Assembly (NCBI GenBank): GCA_028287975.1
Contig: JAQBOP010000198.1
Location: 1 to 51,272 of the forward strand
DNA from: Mucilaginibacter sp.
GTDB lineage: Bacteria > Bacteroidota > Bacteroidia > Sphingobacteriales > Sphingobacteriaceae
DNA length: 51,272 bases
Reading direction: 5' to 3'
Positions within the stretch are counted from its first letter, which is position 1. Each line of letters begins with the position of its first letter. The position numbers and the translations under genes were made by a program. Below are positions 17,499 through 26,671 of the stretch, piece after piece. The notes beneath the pieces were generated by a model. It searched no databases. It was not told the DNA's origin and was given only the letters and a program-made list of their open reading frames with translations.

Positions 17499-19418
17499 TT
17501 AAAACTTGTAACGTACAAAAGCTTCCATTGCTTCATATTCGGCAAGGCCAAGTTTATCGTAGCTACGTGCTGTTTCGCGGTTGCGGTCTTCGGCGCGTAC
17601 CCAAAACTCGCGCGCGTCCTCGCCCGGAAAAACCGGCCTGTCTTTTTGCGACTGGTGTTTAAATATAGCGTTGCGCTTACGGATAACCTCGTAAGGCGAC
17701 AAGGGTACAGCCATTTCGATCTCGTAAGTAGCAAATTCATGCCATGCGCCGCGGTACATCCATAGCCAGCAATCTTTAACCCAATCCTCGGTTTCTTTTA
17801 ACCGGTTTAGTGCCGCCAGTATGATATTAAAACAAACCACGTGTGTGCCGTGCGGGTCGGCAAAATCGCCTGCGGCGAAGATCTGTTGCGGTTTTACTTT
17901 TTGTAACAGATCGATGGTCAGCCTGATATCTTCCTCGCCCACCGTGTTTTTTTTTGTTTTGCCCGTTTCATAAAAAGGCAGAGCCATAAAGTGAATGTGA
18001 TCATCTTTCAAACCCGCATACCGTGCGCCCGAGATAGCTTCTGTTTTGCGGATAAATCCCTTTACATCCCGTACTTCCGGCGTGTCGATTTGGTTAGGTT
18101 GTTTAACTGCAAAAAATTGACGCATATTGTCGTAAATTGATTTTAATTGACGATTATCGTCGCCTATGCTCTTGTTAAAATCAATAGCAAATTCCATGTA
18201 GCGTAAAACATCATCGTCCCAAACGGCGGTGTTGCCTGATGTCTGGTAGGCTACATGAACGTCATGCCCCTGGTCTACCAACCTGATGAAAGTACCGCCC
18301 ATGGATATCACATCATCATCCGGGTGCGGTGAAAAAATGATTACTTTTTTTACTGCCGGTTCGGCACGTTCAGGGCGTTGTGAATCGTCTGCGCCGGGTT
18401 TACCGCCCGGCCAGCCTGTTATGGTATGCTGCGCCTGGTTAAAAATATCGATATTGATGTTATAGGCAGGGCCTTGCTCAACAACCAGCTGTGCCATGCC
18501 GTGATTGTTATAATCTTCTTCGGTAAGTTTTAATATGGGTTTGTTCACGGTTTCGGCAAGCCAGATAACCGCTTTCTTTTTTAAGGTGTTGGCCCACTCG
18601 CAATCTTTAACCAGCCATGGAGTATCAAAACGGGTAAGCGCAGATGCCGCTCCTTCGTCCAACACAAACTCCACATGGTCTGATAGTTGCAAATAAGTAG
18701 CCGGTACATCGCCCGAGATCTCGCCTTCGACAGCCTTTTTTATAATGGCGGCCTTCTTTTCATTCCAGGCCATAAGTATGATCTCGCGGGCCTTAAAGAT
18801 GGTGCCAATGCCCATGGTAATGGCTTTTACCGGCACGTTTTCTTTACCGCCAAAATCGCGCGCGGCATCGCTGCGGGTAAGGTCGTCGAGCGTTACCAAA
18901 CGGGTGCCCGAGTTTGGTGCCGATCCGGGCTCATTAAATCCGATGTGTCCCGTGCGGCCGATGCCCAATATCTGCAGATCAAGACCGCCCAGGGCGGTTA
19001 TTTTATTTTCATACTCGAGGCAAAACCGTGCAACATCAATTGGGTTTAAAGTTCCATCAGGTATATGTATATTCTTTTTGTCGATATCAATGTGGTTGAA
19101 CAAATTCTCGTTCATGAAGGTAACGTAGCTTTGCGCCGCGGTTGGCTGCATAGGGTAGTATTCGTCCAGGTTAAAGGTTACTACATTTTTAAAGCTTAAG
19201 CCTTCTTCTTTGTGCATGCGCACTAGCTCGGCATAAACACCTATAGGTGTTACGCCTGTGGCCAGGCCTAATACGGCCTGCTCATTTTTTGTTTGCTTAT
19301 TAGTAATAAGCTTAGCTATTCGTTTGGCTACATTTATCGCAGCTATTTGCTGATTTGGATATACCGTAACAGGTAATTTTTCAAAGCGGGTTTCTTCTAA
19401 AAGATTTAATCGGGCCAT
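17499..19418 (-). CDS. nagB: Glucosamine-6-phosphate deaminase fused to a PIG-L/LmbE-type deacetylase domain
   Basis: The protein is 639 residues from the ATG at 19418. A TTG five codons upstream is not needed. Residues 1-270 are a NagB domain with VVTFNLDEYY (Asp85, matching Asp72 of the E. coli enzyme) and GIGRTGHIGFNEPGS (His158 and Glu163). The Asp141 of E. coli NagB is replaced by Thr156. After a linker with PGADDSQRPERAEP, residues from about 358 form a PIG-L fold: FSPHPDDDVISMGG (zinc motif HPDDD at 365-369) and GDFADPHGTHVV. NagB turns GlcN-6-P into Fru-6-P and ammonia. PIG-L enzymes deacetylate N-acetylglucosaminyl compounds. The fused architecture is one I recall from Bacteroidota. 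It lies between susD (beyond a terminator) and GH20. Confidence 0.9.
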   Translation of the reverse strand: MARLNLLEETRFEKLPVTVYPNQQIAAINVAKRIAKLITNKQTKNEQAVLGLATGVTPIGVYAELVRMHKEEGLSFKNVVTFNLDEYYPMQPTAAQSYVTFMNENLFNHIDIDKKNIHIPDGTLNPIDVARFCLEYENKITALGGLDLQILGIGRTGHIGFNEPGSAPNSGTRLVTLDDLTRSDAARDFGGKENVPVKAITMGIGTIFKAREIILMAWNEKKAAIIKKAVEGEISGDVPATYLQLSDHVEFVLDEGAASALTRFDTPWLVKDCEWANTLKKKAVIWLAETVNKPILKLTEEDYNNHGMAQLVVEQGPAYNINIDIFNQAQHTITGWPGGKPGADDSQRPERAEPAVKKVIIFSPHPDDDVISMGGTFIRLVDQGHDVHVAYQTSGNTAVWDDDVLRYMEFAIDFNKSIGDDNRQLKSIYDNMRQFFAVKQPNQIDTPEVRDVKGFIRKTEAISGARYAGLKDDHIHFMALPFYETGKTKKNTVGEEDIRLTIDLLQKVKPQQIFAAGDFADPHGTHVVCFNIILAALNRLKETEDWVKDCWLWMYRGAWHEFATYEIEMAVPLSPYEVIRKRNAIFKHQSQKDRPVFPGEDAREFWVRAEDRNRETARSYDKLGLAEYEAMEAFVRYKF

Positions 19419-19430
19419 AATTATTCCAGG

Positions 19431-19446
19431 CAAATAAATTTATTTG
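19431..19446. promoter_or_regulatory. 16-bp perfect palindrome just upstream of the nagB fusion
   Basis: CAAATAAATTTATTTG is its own reverse complement and lies 12 bases before the nagB ATG at 19418. It sits between that start and the terminator after susD, where a separate nagB promoter would be expected. It could be an operator, or an A/T-rich coincidence. Confidence 0.35.
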
Positions 19447-19460
19447 TTAGCGAAAAAGGT

Positions 19461-19490
19461 AAAAAAAATCCCCGCCATTACAGCGGGGAT
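19461..19490 (-). terminator. Intrinsic terminator after susD
   Basis: On the minus strand ATCCCCGC (19490-19483) pairs perfectly with GCGGGGAT (19475-19468) around a 7-base loop and is followed by a run of T. It sits 15 bases past the susD stop and before nagB, so it should cut or attenuate transcription between the uptake genes and the enzymes. Confidence 0.85.
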
Positions 19491-19504
19491 CCATCAATCA
19501 AACA

Positions 19505-21115
19505 CTATTTGGAATCCCACCAAACACGGCCGGCAAGACCATCGCCACCCGGCACAGCATTGTGCGCCGCGGTATAATTAGTCGGATTTGAAGACGCTTC
19601 ATACAAGGGATAAGGAAAACGGCGCGGAATTGTACCGCCGGTAACATTACCCGGATAATTAACTGGTGTTAATACAGGGTAGCCGGTCCTACGCCAGTTA
19701 GCCCATGATTCGTAAAAATCCAGCATGGTATTGGTCAACTCCCAAATTTGGGTATTGATCATTTTCAAGCCTGTTTCGCCAGCAACATAAGGATTTGCAG
19801 TTATATATTTGTCCGCGTCGGCTAAGGAAATAGTTGCGCTTGCATTGTATTGCTTAAGGTAGGTCATGGCAGCTTCAACACCCTGTTTATAATGGGTTGC
19901 AGCATCACCGCCAACCCCAAAACGTTCAGCGGCATCAGCCAATAATAGTTCTGATTCGCCGTAAGTAAATATAAAAGTAGGCGCGCCTAAGCCGATAAGA
20001 TTTGTACTTGGGTTTGAATAAGCGTCCAAAGTGGTGTAACCCGGCGCCGAGCTTATATCAAGGCCTGCTGTACCGCTCAGATCATATCCATTGGGTTGTC
20101 CTTTTTGATCCGCAGGGTTATTATCTCCGCCCGTAACACCAATGTTTGCTTTTGTAACTGATATTACGGCTAAACGAGGATCAGGAATTGCTGCCACAGG
20201 ATCGGTATGTTTGGTTTTCCCCTGTAATATATCAATAAAAGTTTGCGACCATTTTACATACTGATTTTCAGGACCTCCTAACAACACCTGGCTAACACGG
20301 TTAACCGTTGGACGGCCGCCGGTTGCGTCATTTTTTACAAAAGCATCATCACCATCAATCATAGTTTTACCTACGACTGAAGCTGCAACGGCTTTAGCTG
20401 TTGTCGGATCAACCTTTACTAAACGCATGCCAACACGTAGCAACAATGAATTGCCAAAACGTTGCCATTGGGCTATATTACCATGATATATCGCATCGCC
20501 CGAAGGGATATCCCCTTTTGGGTCAAGCTTAGCTGTCGCATCCTTTAACTCAGCGATCAGATCGTTATAGATATCTTTCTGGGCATCGTATTTAGGAAAT
20601 AATATCTTTTTATAAAACCCTTGCCCTGCTTCTGAGTAAGGTACATCGCCATATAAGTCCGTAATACGTTCAAATATCAAAGCCTTCGTGATCCTGGCTA
20701 TCTGGTGCAAATTATTGTATTGTGGTTTTCCATCAGTGGTGGTAAGCACATCAACTATTTGTTTTACCTGTTCAGAATATGCACCATCACCACCACCCGG
20801 GCTTTCCCAATAAGCGGCGGTATAATCTGTATTGTTAAGCAGGTATTTATCGCCAGCCCAATAGCCAATTGAAGTGGCAAAACCCTGTATTAATGTGGAA
20901 GAGTAGATCAAATTTGCACGCCATGTATCATAGCTAAAATCCTGACTGCCGGTATAATCTAACTGGGCAGTAGTCAGCAGGTAATTTGGATCGAAATTAG
21001 TAGCCGAAAACGCTGTGGGGTCTGTATTTAATTTCGAAAAGTCCTTTGTGCAGCCTGTCGAAAGTAGTAATCCTACAGAAACCAGGGCACTATATATTGT
21101 TATTTTCTTTTTCAT
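19505..21115 (-). CDS. SusD/RagB-type glycan-binding lipoprotein (SusD-like 2 family)
   Basis: This 536-residue outer-membrane lipoprotein has its lipobox at LLSTGC (Cys22). The sequence just after it, DFSKLNTDPTAFSATNFDPN, is typical of the SusD-like_2 branch (SusD/RagB family nutrient-binding protein). TPR-type helices follow (ITKALIFERITDLYGDVPYSEA) and the C-terminus holds NWRRTGYP and IPRRFPYP motifs usual in this branch. It would form the lid on the TonB-dependent channel encoded 27 bases upstream and bind the incoming oligosaccharide or glycopeptide. The substrate is inferred to contain N-acetylhexosamine because GH20 and NagB follow. Transcription probably ends just beyond it at the terminator at 19461-19490. 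Confidence 0.93.
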   Translation of the reverse strand: MKKKITIYSALVSVGLLLSTGCTKDFSKLNTDPTAFSATNFDPNYLLTTAQLDYTGSQDFSYDTWRANLIYSSTLIQGFATSIGYWAGDKYLLNNTDYTAAYWESPGGGDGAYSEQVKQIVDVLTTTDGKPQYNNLHQIARITKALIFERITDLYGDVPYSEAGQGFYKKILFPKYDAQKDIYNDLIAELKDATAKLDPKGDIPSGDAIYHGNIAQWQRFGNSLLLRVGMRLVKVDPTTAKAVAASVVGKTMIDGDDAFVKNDATGGRPTVNRVSQVLLGGPENQYVKWSQTFIDILQGKTKHTDPVAAIPDPRLAVISVTKANIGVTGGDNNPADQKGQPNGYDLSGTAGLDISSAPGYTTLDAYSNPSTNLIGLGAPTFIFTYGESELLLADAAERFGVGGDAATHYKQGVEAAMTYLKQYNASATISLADADKYITANPYVAGETGLKMINTQIWELTNTMLDFYESWANWRRTGYPVLTPVNYPGNVTGGTIPRRFPYPLYEASSNPTNYTAAHNAVPGGDGLAGRVWWDSK

Positions 21116-21142
21116 GATGATAATATTAATAGTTAAAATTCC

Positions 21143-24100
21143 TTAAAATTTAACATTCAGGCTTAAGCCATAGATCCTGGTTGGCAATACACCACCCAAC
21201 TCTAAACCTTGTGATAAGGTACCGTAGCTTGCTTCCGGATCAATGTCTTTGGTTTTTTTCATGATGTAAAACAAGTTACGGCCAACCAAGCTGATGGTTG
21301 CGCCTTGTATTACATTGTTGAACATTGAGCCGGGGAAGTTATAGCCCAGTGTTGCCTGGCGGAATTTTATAAAACTTGCGTCTTGTACAAAAATGCCGGA
21401 TACATTTTTGTCTAATTGGGTATAATAATTTTGTGCCGAAGTTTTGTTACCCGGGCCAAAACCTGTTTCGCGACCCAGCAAGGTTGCCTTGCTTAGACCG
21501 TAATCATACGCGTAGTATTCAGACCCCGCAAATACCTTACCTCCAAACTTACCATCAACAAGGAATGCAAAGTTGATATGGCCAAAAATAAAGGTGTTAT
21601 TAAACCCTCCTGTCCACTTTCCATATGCAGAGCCATAATTTTTTAAAGCGCCTTGCTTCGGTACGCCATTAGCATCAACCTGTATGTTGCCGCTTGCATC
21701 ACGCAAATAATCAAATGCCTGTACCTGGTCGGCAGCTTTGCCTACAACATCAACAGTAGACGCTAAACCGGTACGTGAAGTAGCAACAAGTAATGATGAC
21801 TGCCCGGCTGCTAAAGCTAAGATTTTGTCATCATTGTAAGCAGTATTAAAAGAGGTTGTCCATCCAAATTCTTTGGTTTTAACAGGAACGCCTGTCAATA
21901 ATACTTCAACACCGCGATTTCTTATTTTACCAATATTTAAGTATGCACCGGCGTAACCAGATGTTATAGATGCGGGTGCCTGCACAATTTCATTTTTAGA
22001 GATCTTGTTATACCAGGCGACATCCAAAGTTACGCGACTGTTCAGTGCATGTAATTCTGTTCCAATTTCAAGCTCTGAAGCATCTGATGGCCTTAAATCA
22101 CTATTAGGTGTCGCTGTATTTTTAATATTACCAAGTGGCATGCCGTTTAACTGGCTGGTAGCTAAATTGTAGTTTAATAATGTCTGGTACGGTTGGTCGG
22201 CGCCGCCGCCTACGTTGGCATAACCAACTCTTAATTTACCAAAATCTAACCATGTTGGTTTCCATAACTCGCTAAACACAAATGAACCGCTTACTGACGG
22301 ATAAATAATATTAAGCTTATTATTTGGTGATGCAGAAGACGCTATGGTTGAGAACCAGTCTGACCGGCCTGTACCTGTTATATACAGATATGATTTATAA
22401 GAAAGATCTAATGTTGCGTAAAGTGAATTTATATCGCTTTTTTGATTAGCATACTGGATTGATTGTTTTGCTGCATTACCAATGGTATAAACATAAGGCA
22501 CTAAAAACCCAACACCCGCTTCGGTAGTTGATTCGATCCTTGATTTTTGAAGATTACCTCCTACATTTGGAGTAATTGTAAAGTCAGATCCTGCCTTAAA
22601 TGCTTTTCCAACCAGGAAATCGGTGTTTAATTCTGAAACAGTTGCAAAAGTTTCTGCCAGGTTTTGATTTGCGGCTGCGTAATACCCGGCACCGTTAGGT
22701 ACTACATCGGTATAACGCTCGGTATAATAATCCTGTCCAATACGGATCTGTGCAAACAAACCATTATCAAGTGTATAACGTGCACTTGCTGATCCCATCA
22801 TACGGTTACGGCCGCTGTTATTTATAAATTTATAGGCTGCAAACCACGGATTAGTAGCATAATTATTCTGAACAAACTGTAGCTCATTACCAGCCGCTGT
22901 GGTACCCTGCGTTTGCGGGCTAAGTGAATTTACACTCAAGCTGGTTGGTAAAAACATTACCTGGAAATTAGAGTTACCGGCACCATCACCCAAAATAGGC
23001 CTGTTTTTTGCATCATCGGTAATATAGTTCAGGTGTGCATCAATAGTTAACCTTTTTATCGGGCTAAAATTACCAGATAAATTAAAGCTCTTCCTATCGT
23101 ATCCTGAATTTGGGGTTATGGCTGTATTATGCAAATCGCTTGCAGATAATCTTACCGCCGCGTTATCATAAGCTTTACTGAACGATACAGTATTAGTAAA
23201 GGTATTAGCCGTACGGTAAAAATTATTAAAATTATTTTTTTGTGCTACATAAGCACGATTTGTTCCGTCAAACTGTATTACCTGGGAGCCATCAAGCTTT
23301 GCGCCCCAACTGGCATTACCGCTATTAAATGCGGCAGTGGCAGTTGTTGGTGCAAGTCCCTGGGCTCCTTGCCCGTAAACATATTGGAAATCTGTTGGGT
23401 TAATAACCTTTTCGCCTTCGTAGTTTGAACTAAACTCTACCGTTCCTTTACTGCTGCCACTTTTCGTAGTGATCAATATTACGCCATATTTTGCCCTTGA
23501 GCCATAAAGTGCAGAAGCTGCGGCTCCCTTCAATACAGAGATGGTTTCGATGTCATCAGGATTGATGTTTCCGATGCCGTCACCCTGGTCCGGCGAGTTT
23601 GAATATTGCCCGCCATTGTTCATTGACAGCCCTACAATTTGACTGTTATTAATATTAACCATCGGCACACCGTTAACTACGTACAATGGCTGATTGTATT
23701 GCCCATTGCCCGATAGACTGGCCGCGCCCCGGATGTTAATATTTACTGCAGAAGCAGGGCCGCCTGAAACGGAGCTAACATTTACACCGGCAACTTTACC
23801 AACCAATTCGTTGGCAAAGTTTACTTCGCGCGCTGTAGTTAACTCACTTCCCTTAATCTCTGTAACAGAATAACCAAGCGCTTTACGTTCTTTCTTGATA
23901 CCTAATGCGGTTACTACAACCTCACTTAGTTGTTTTGAATCTTCATCAAGCAATACACTTAATGCAGCCGGTGATACAATGGTTACCTCTTTTTTAAGAT
24001 AACCTATATAATTAAATGTTAATACATCGCCAACATTAGCATCAATGCTAAAGTGGCCATTAACATCGGTTTGTGTACCGGATTGTGTTCCTTTAAGCAT

Positions 24101-24562
24101 AACACCTACGCCAGCTAATGGCTGCCCGCTGGCATCCCTAACTACACCGGTAATTTTTAAAGCTGATTTTGCGTCATCGGTTTTAGCAAGGCTTAGCACC
24201 GGCATGGTGCTCTGGCTTTGCGCGACCCCAATAAAATTGCCCACCAATTTAAATTGCAATTGGGTTTGTTGCTGTAGTTGGGCTAATACTTCAGTAAGTG
24301 GTTGTTTGTTAATGTGCAGGGTTAATGCAGGTATGCTGTTAATGACCTGTGCATCATAAACAAAGGTGACACTGGCCTGTTGTTCAATGCGTTTAAATAC
24401 TTGTTTAACACTGGCTTTATCCATATTTAGGTTCATCTCCTGGGCACGTGTACCCTTTGCCGCCAGTAACGCGGTGCAACAAACCTGAATTCCAATTATA
24501 ATTGTAGTAATGCGCATGCATTTTCGAAGTATGGGCAGTAATTTGCCGTAAAAATTCTTCAT
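21143..24562 (-). CDS. SusC/RagA TonB-dependent outer-membrane transporter with STN signalling domain
   Basis: This 1139-residue protein starts with a signal peptide (ends near GTRAQ). An STN domain occupies residues about 45-115 (ASVKQVFKRIEQQASVTFVY). A carboxypeptidase-D-like beta domain follows (ITGVVRDASGQPLAGVGV), then the TonB plug (ELVGKVAGVNVSS, INIRGAASLSGNGQ) and a 22-strand barrel ending LSLNVKF. The STN domain is the part that contacts an anti-sigma factor, and a fecR gene lies directly upstream. Substrate passage would therefore switch on the ECF sigma factor. It forms the import complex with SusD, 27 bases downstream. The 145-base gap to fecR may hold its own promoter. The substrate is inferred as a GlcNAc-containing oligosaccharide. 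Confidence 0.95.
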   Translation of the reverse strand: MKNFYGKLLPILRKCMRITTIIIGIQVCCTALLAAKGTRAQEMNLNMDKASVKQVFKRIEQQASVTFVYDAQVINSIPALTLHINKQPLTEVLAQLQQQTQLQFKLVGNFIGVAQSQSTMPVLSLAKTDDAKSALKITGVVRDASGQPLAGVGVMLKGTQSGTQTDVNGHFSIDANVGDVLTFNYIGYLKKEVTIVSPAALSVLLDEDSKQLSEVVVTALGIKKERKALGYSVTEIKGSELTTAREVNFANELVGKVAGVNVSSVSGGPASAVNINIRGAASLSGNGQYNQPLYVVNGVPMVNINNSQIVGLSMNNGGQYSNSPDQGDGIGNINPDDIETISVLKGAAASALYGSRAKYGVILITTKSGSSKGTVEFSSNYEGEKVINPTDFQYVYGQGAQGLAPTTATAAFNSGNASWGAKLDGSQVIQFDGTNRAYVAQKNNFNNFYRTANTFTNTVSFSKAYDNAAVRLSASDLHNTAITPNSGYDRKSFNLSGNFSPIKRLTIDAHLNYITDDAKNRPILGDGAGNSNFQVMFLPTSLSVNSLSPQTQGTTAAGNELQFVQNNYATNPWFAAYKFINNSGRNRMMGSASARYTLDNGLFAQIRIGQDYYTERYTDVVPNGAGYYAAANQNLAETFATVSELNTDFLVGKAFKAGSDFTITPNVGGNLQKSRIESTTEAGVGFLVPYVYTIGNAAKQSIQYANQKSDINSLYATLDLSYKSYLYITGTGRSDWFSTIASSASPNNKLNIIYPSVSGSFVFSELWKPTWLDFGKLRVGYANVGGGADQPYQTLLNYNLATSQLNGMPLGNIKNTATPNSDLRPSDASELEIGTELHALNSRVTLDVAWYNKISKNEIVQAPASITSGYAGAYLNIGKIRNRGVEVLLTGVPVKTKEFGWTTSFNTAYNDDKILALAAGQSSLLVATSRTGLASTVDVVGKAADQVQAFDYLRDASGNIQVDANGVPKQGALKNYGSAYGKWTGGFNNTFIFGHINFAFLVDGKFGGKVFAGSEYYAYDYGLSKATLLGRETGFGPGNKTSAQNYYTQLDKNVSGIFVQDASFIKFRQATLGYNFPGSMFNNVIQGATISLVGRNLFYIMKKTKDIDPEASYGTLSQGLELGGVLPTRIYGLSLNVKF

Positions 24563-24647
24563 ATTTGTAATGGTTTAAATACTATTATTAAACTGAGCCG
24601 TTGCTGTTTATGGGTCTCAAGCATGTATCCAGCCGGCTAATCTTATT

Positions 24648-24676
24648 CCGGGGGCATTTTATGTTCCCGGTTTTTT
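24648..24676 (+). terminator. Hairpin plus T-run, antisense to the fecR-susC gap
   Basis: CCGGG (24648-24652) and CCCGG (24666-24670) flank a 13-base loop and are followed on the plus strand by TTTTTT. It is built like a terminator but points against the surrounding minus-strand genes. It may block antisense transcripts or be a chance structure. Confidence 0.3.
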
Positions 24677-24707
24677 CTTTTCGTAGCTTCTACGATTTAA
24701 GAACAGG

Positions 24708-25694
24708 TTATTTTACTACTACTGTACTGTCATTGGCCATTTTATAATTAAAGTGTTTAGTAAAGCTTAATATTTCCATGATCGTATCCAGGCGTTGGTT
24801 ACACAGGGTGATAGAAATACGTTCGTTTAAAAGATCTTTATTCTCTACAGTTATTTTTGTATTATATTTTTTCTCTATCGCCTTAAATACATTGTTTAGG
24901 TTTTCCTGGTCAAAAACAAGTACGTTTTTGCACCATAGGTTTACTACGCTTTCGCGGACAGGTTCTTTAACCACATATTTTGTTGCCGGGTTAATAATTA
25001 TCTCTTCGCGGGCAACCAGCATTATTGCAGGTTTAGCCGGTTGGCTTGGTATGGTAATGCCTACCTTACCGGTAACTACGCTAACTTTTGTTGTGCCTTC
25101 GCGCTTGTAAGAGCGGACATCAAACGAGGTGCCCAGTACGGTAACATTTAAGTCTTTTGTTTTTACCACAAACGGATGATCATCCATGTGCTTGATATCA
25201 AAAAATGCGCGGCCCTCTAACAATTCAACCTCGCGTACTTTTGCAGTAAAACTTTTTGGATATTTAAATACAGAACCCGCATTAAGCCAAACTTTTGAAC
25301 CATCTGGCAATACCACGCTGATCACCCTGTTTGCAGGTGCGCTAACTATATGTTTTTCTGCAATTAATTGTTTATTATCCGCCGGGCGCAACACAAAAAA
25401 TCCTATTAGTAAAATAGCTGCAACTGATGCCGCTGGCCATAAAAGCTTTTTAATATTAAAGCTGCGATGCGCAACTTGTAGTTCCGGGCTTTTTTCAAAC
25501 GCTATACGTTTCTGCAGATCGCGGAAAATGCGTTGCTTCACTTGCTCTTCGGTTTCGGGGGCATTTGTGTCTACCGTTTCAACCCACCCATCGTTCGTTT
25601 CATCATACCATTGGTGAAGCATTTGCTTTTCTTCGGAAGATGCTGTACCGGCAAAATACTTTTGTGCCAGTCTTTTTAATTCGTTTGTACTCAT
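24708..25694 (-). CDS. FecR-type anti-sigma factor
   Basis: This 328-residue protein has an N-terminal cytoplasmic domain (residues 1-80, MSTNELKRLAQKYFAGTAS) that would bind the sigma factor. One membrane helix follows at residues 84-103. The periplasmic FecR domain (VVLPDGSKVWLNAGSVFKYP, LLEGRAFFDIKHM, LGTSFDVRSY) comes next, and a C-terminal domain (ISITLCNQRLDTIMEILSFT) resembles STN and probably meets the STN of the SusC protein. It lies between the ECF sigma gene (142 bases upstream) and susC (145 bases downstream). The usual role is to hold the sigma factor until the transporter signals. The order sigma, fecR, susC and susD is the standard Bacteroidota arrangement for surface-sensed nutrient uptake. 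Confidence 0.93.
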   Translation of the reverse strand: MSTNELKRLAQKYFAGTASSEEKQMLHQWYDETNDGWVETVDTNAPETEEQVKQRIFRDLQKRIAFEKSPELQVAHRSFNIKKLLWPAASVAAILLIGFFVLRPADNKQLIAEKHIVSAPANRVISVVLPDGSKVWLNAGSVFKYPKSFTAKVREVELLEGRAFFDIKHMDDHPFVVKTKDLNVTVLGTSFDVRSYKREGTTKVSVVTGKVGITIPSQPAKPAIMLVAREEIIINPATKYVVKEPVRESVVNLWCKNVLVFDQENLNNVFKAIEKKYNTKITVENKDLLNERISITLCNQRLDTIMEILSFTKHFNYKMANDSTVVVK

Positions 25695-25836
25695 TATCGA
25701 CCTTATATAACCCTATTTAATACTATAGAGTAGCCACAGCACCAAATACCCTTGCTCTAAAAACTATTTTTTTGAAATTAAATAAATGAGATTGTGCGCT
25801 AAGCCAAATTATGGAGAGGTTTGGCTTCTACAACAA

Positions 25837-26400
25837 CTAAAAAAGGAATAAAAAATTGGCTACGTTACCCAGATTGGCCCTGATCACCCGTAAGGCTTTG
25901 GTTAAGTGCCCCTCGGCTGTTTTTTGTGAGATATTTAGCTGTTCGGCCACATCAGCCAGCGATTGGTCATATAACTTGTTATATTGAAATACCAGGCGAC
26001 ATTTTTCCGGAAGTTTATTGGATAGCTCGGCAATTATTTCAAGCAGTAATTTGTTGTCGATATCGGTCTCGGACGTTGCTTCGGCTGTTATCAGCCCAAT
26101 AATATTTTCCTGCTGCTTGGTCTTTTTATCTTTTGATATATAGCGGTAAACCGAGTAACGGGTCATGGCAGCCAGGTAGCATTTAATTGATTGGATGTTC
26201 AGTTCCTCACGCTTTTTCCATAACATCAAAAAAACATCCTGAACTATCTCTTCGGCGGCATCGGTATCTTTTAATAATCTATGTGCCTGAAAATATAATT
26301 TATCCCAATACCGGTTATAGATCTCTGTAAATGCCGGTTCATCCCCGGTCCGTAACAACCGGGTTAGTTCGTCATCATCAAGTAATTGAATATTACTCAC
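25837..26400 (-). CDS. ECF-type RNA polymerase sigma factor
   Basis: This 187-residue protein probably starts at a GTG (26400). No better in-frame start is seen and the family begins here. Region 2 is visible as FTEIYNRYWDKLYFQAHRLLKDTDAAEEIVQDVFLMLWKK (given in full only because the parts are diagnostic: DAAEEIVQDVFL for region 2.2-2.3). Region 4 follows as LPEKCRLVFQYNKLYDQSLADV and LNISQKTAEGHL, the -35 recognition helix. It belongs to the Bacteroidota FecI-like group partnered with FecR. It should activate its own locus, above all susC, when the transporter binds ligand. It diverges from the haloperoxidase gene across 271 very A/T-rich bases. Confidence 0.93.
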   Translation of the reverse strand: MSNIQLLDDDELTRLLRTGDEPAFTEIYNRYWDKLYFQAHRLLKDTDAAEEIVQDVFLMLWKKREELNIQSIKCYLAAMTRYSVYRYISKDKKTKQQENIIGLITAEATSETDIDNKLLLEIIAELSNKLPEKCRLVFQYNKLYDQSLADVAEQLNISQKTAEGHLTKALRVIRANLGNVANFLFLF

Positions 26401-26457
26401 AAAGTTTTATTTTAAAACGAATATAACATAAAATTAATGAATAAAATATGCGTTCGT

Positions 26458-26465
26458 CAAATTTA
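26458..26465 (-). promoter_or_regulatory. Possible -7 box of the ECF sigma gene
   Basis: Minus-strand TAAATTTG fits TAnnTTTG and would start transcription about 50 bases before the GTG at 26400. There is no recognisable -33 element and the region is A/T-rich, so this is weak. Confidence 0.35.
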
Positions 26466-26545
26466 AAAAATCGTTAGTTGCCTATCCGGATATTTTTCAT
26501 TCATCATTAAAATTGTCTTGACTAAACAACTAATTTTTTCGGGCC

Positions 26546-26592
26546 AATATTAATTTAATATTAATTAACAATCACAACATTAAATTAATATT
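26546..26592. repeat. 14-bp inverted repeat between divergent sigma and haloperoxidase genes
   Basis: AATATTAATTTAAT (26546-26559) and its exact inverse ATTAAATTAATATT (26579-26592) are separated by 19 bases. The arms contain only A and T in an A/T-rich stretch, so chance is a real possibility. The place, between two divergent promoters, is where a shared operator would be. Confidence 0.4.
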
Positions 26593-26632
26593 ATTATTTA
26601 ATATATATAATCCATAGACTTAGTAGTAATTG

Positions 26633-26640
26633 TATATTTG
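26633..26640 (+). promoter_or_regulatory. -7 box of the haloperoxidase gene
   Basis: TATATTTG matches the TAnnTTTG consensus exactly and lies 31 bases before the ATG at 26672, giving a leader of about 25 bases. No good -33 TTTG is present upstream. It overlaps the alternative TTG start at 26630, which argues for the ATG. Confidence 0.5.
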
Positions 26641-26671
26641 TTTATTATTGTTTTTTAATCTTATCCTTTTT

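Noticed and set aside
17411..17740. 109-codon minus-strand frame over the end of nagB
   Set aside because: It overlaps conserved PIG-L coding sequence in another frame and only reaches into the short gap before GH20.
24648..24676. Hairpin between fecR and susC as an operon terminator
   Set aside because: The T-run is on the plus strand, so it cannot end the minus-strand fecR transcript. It is kept only as a low-confidence antisense feature.
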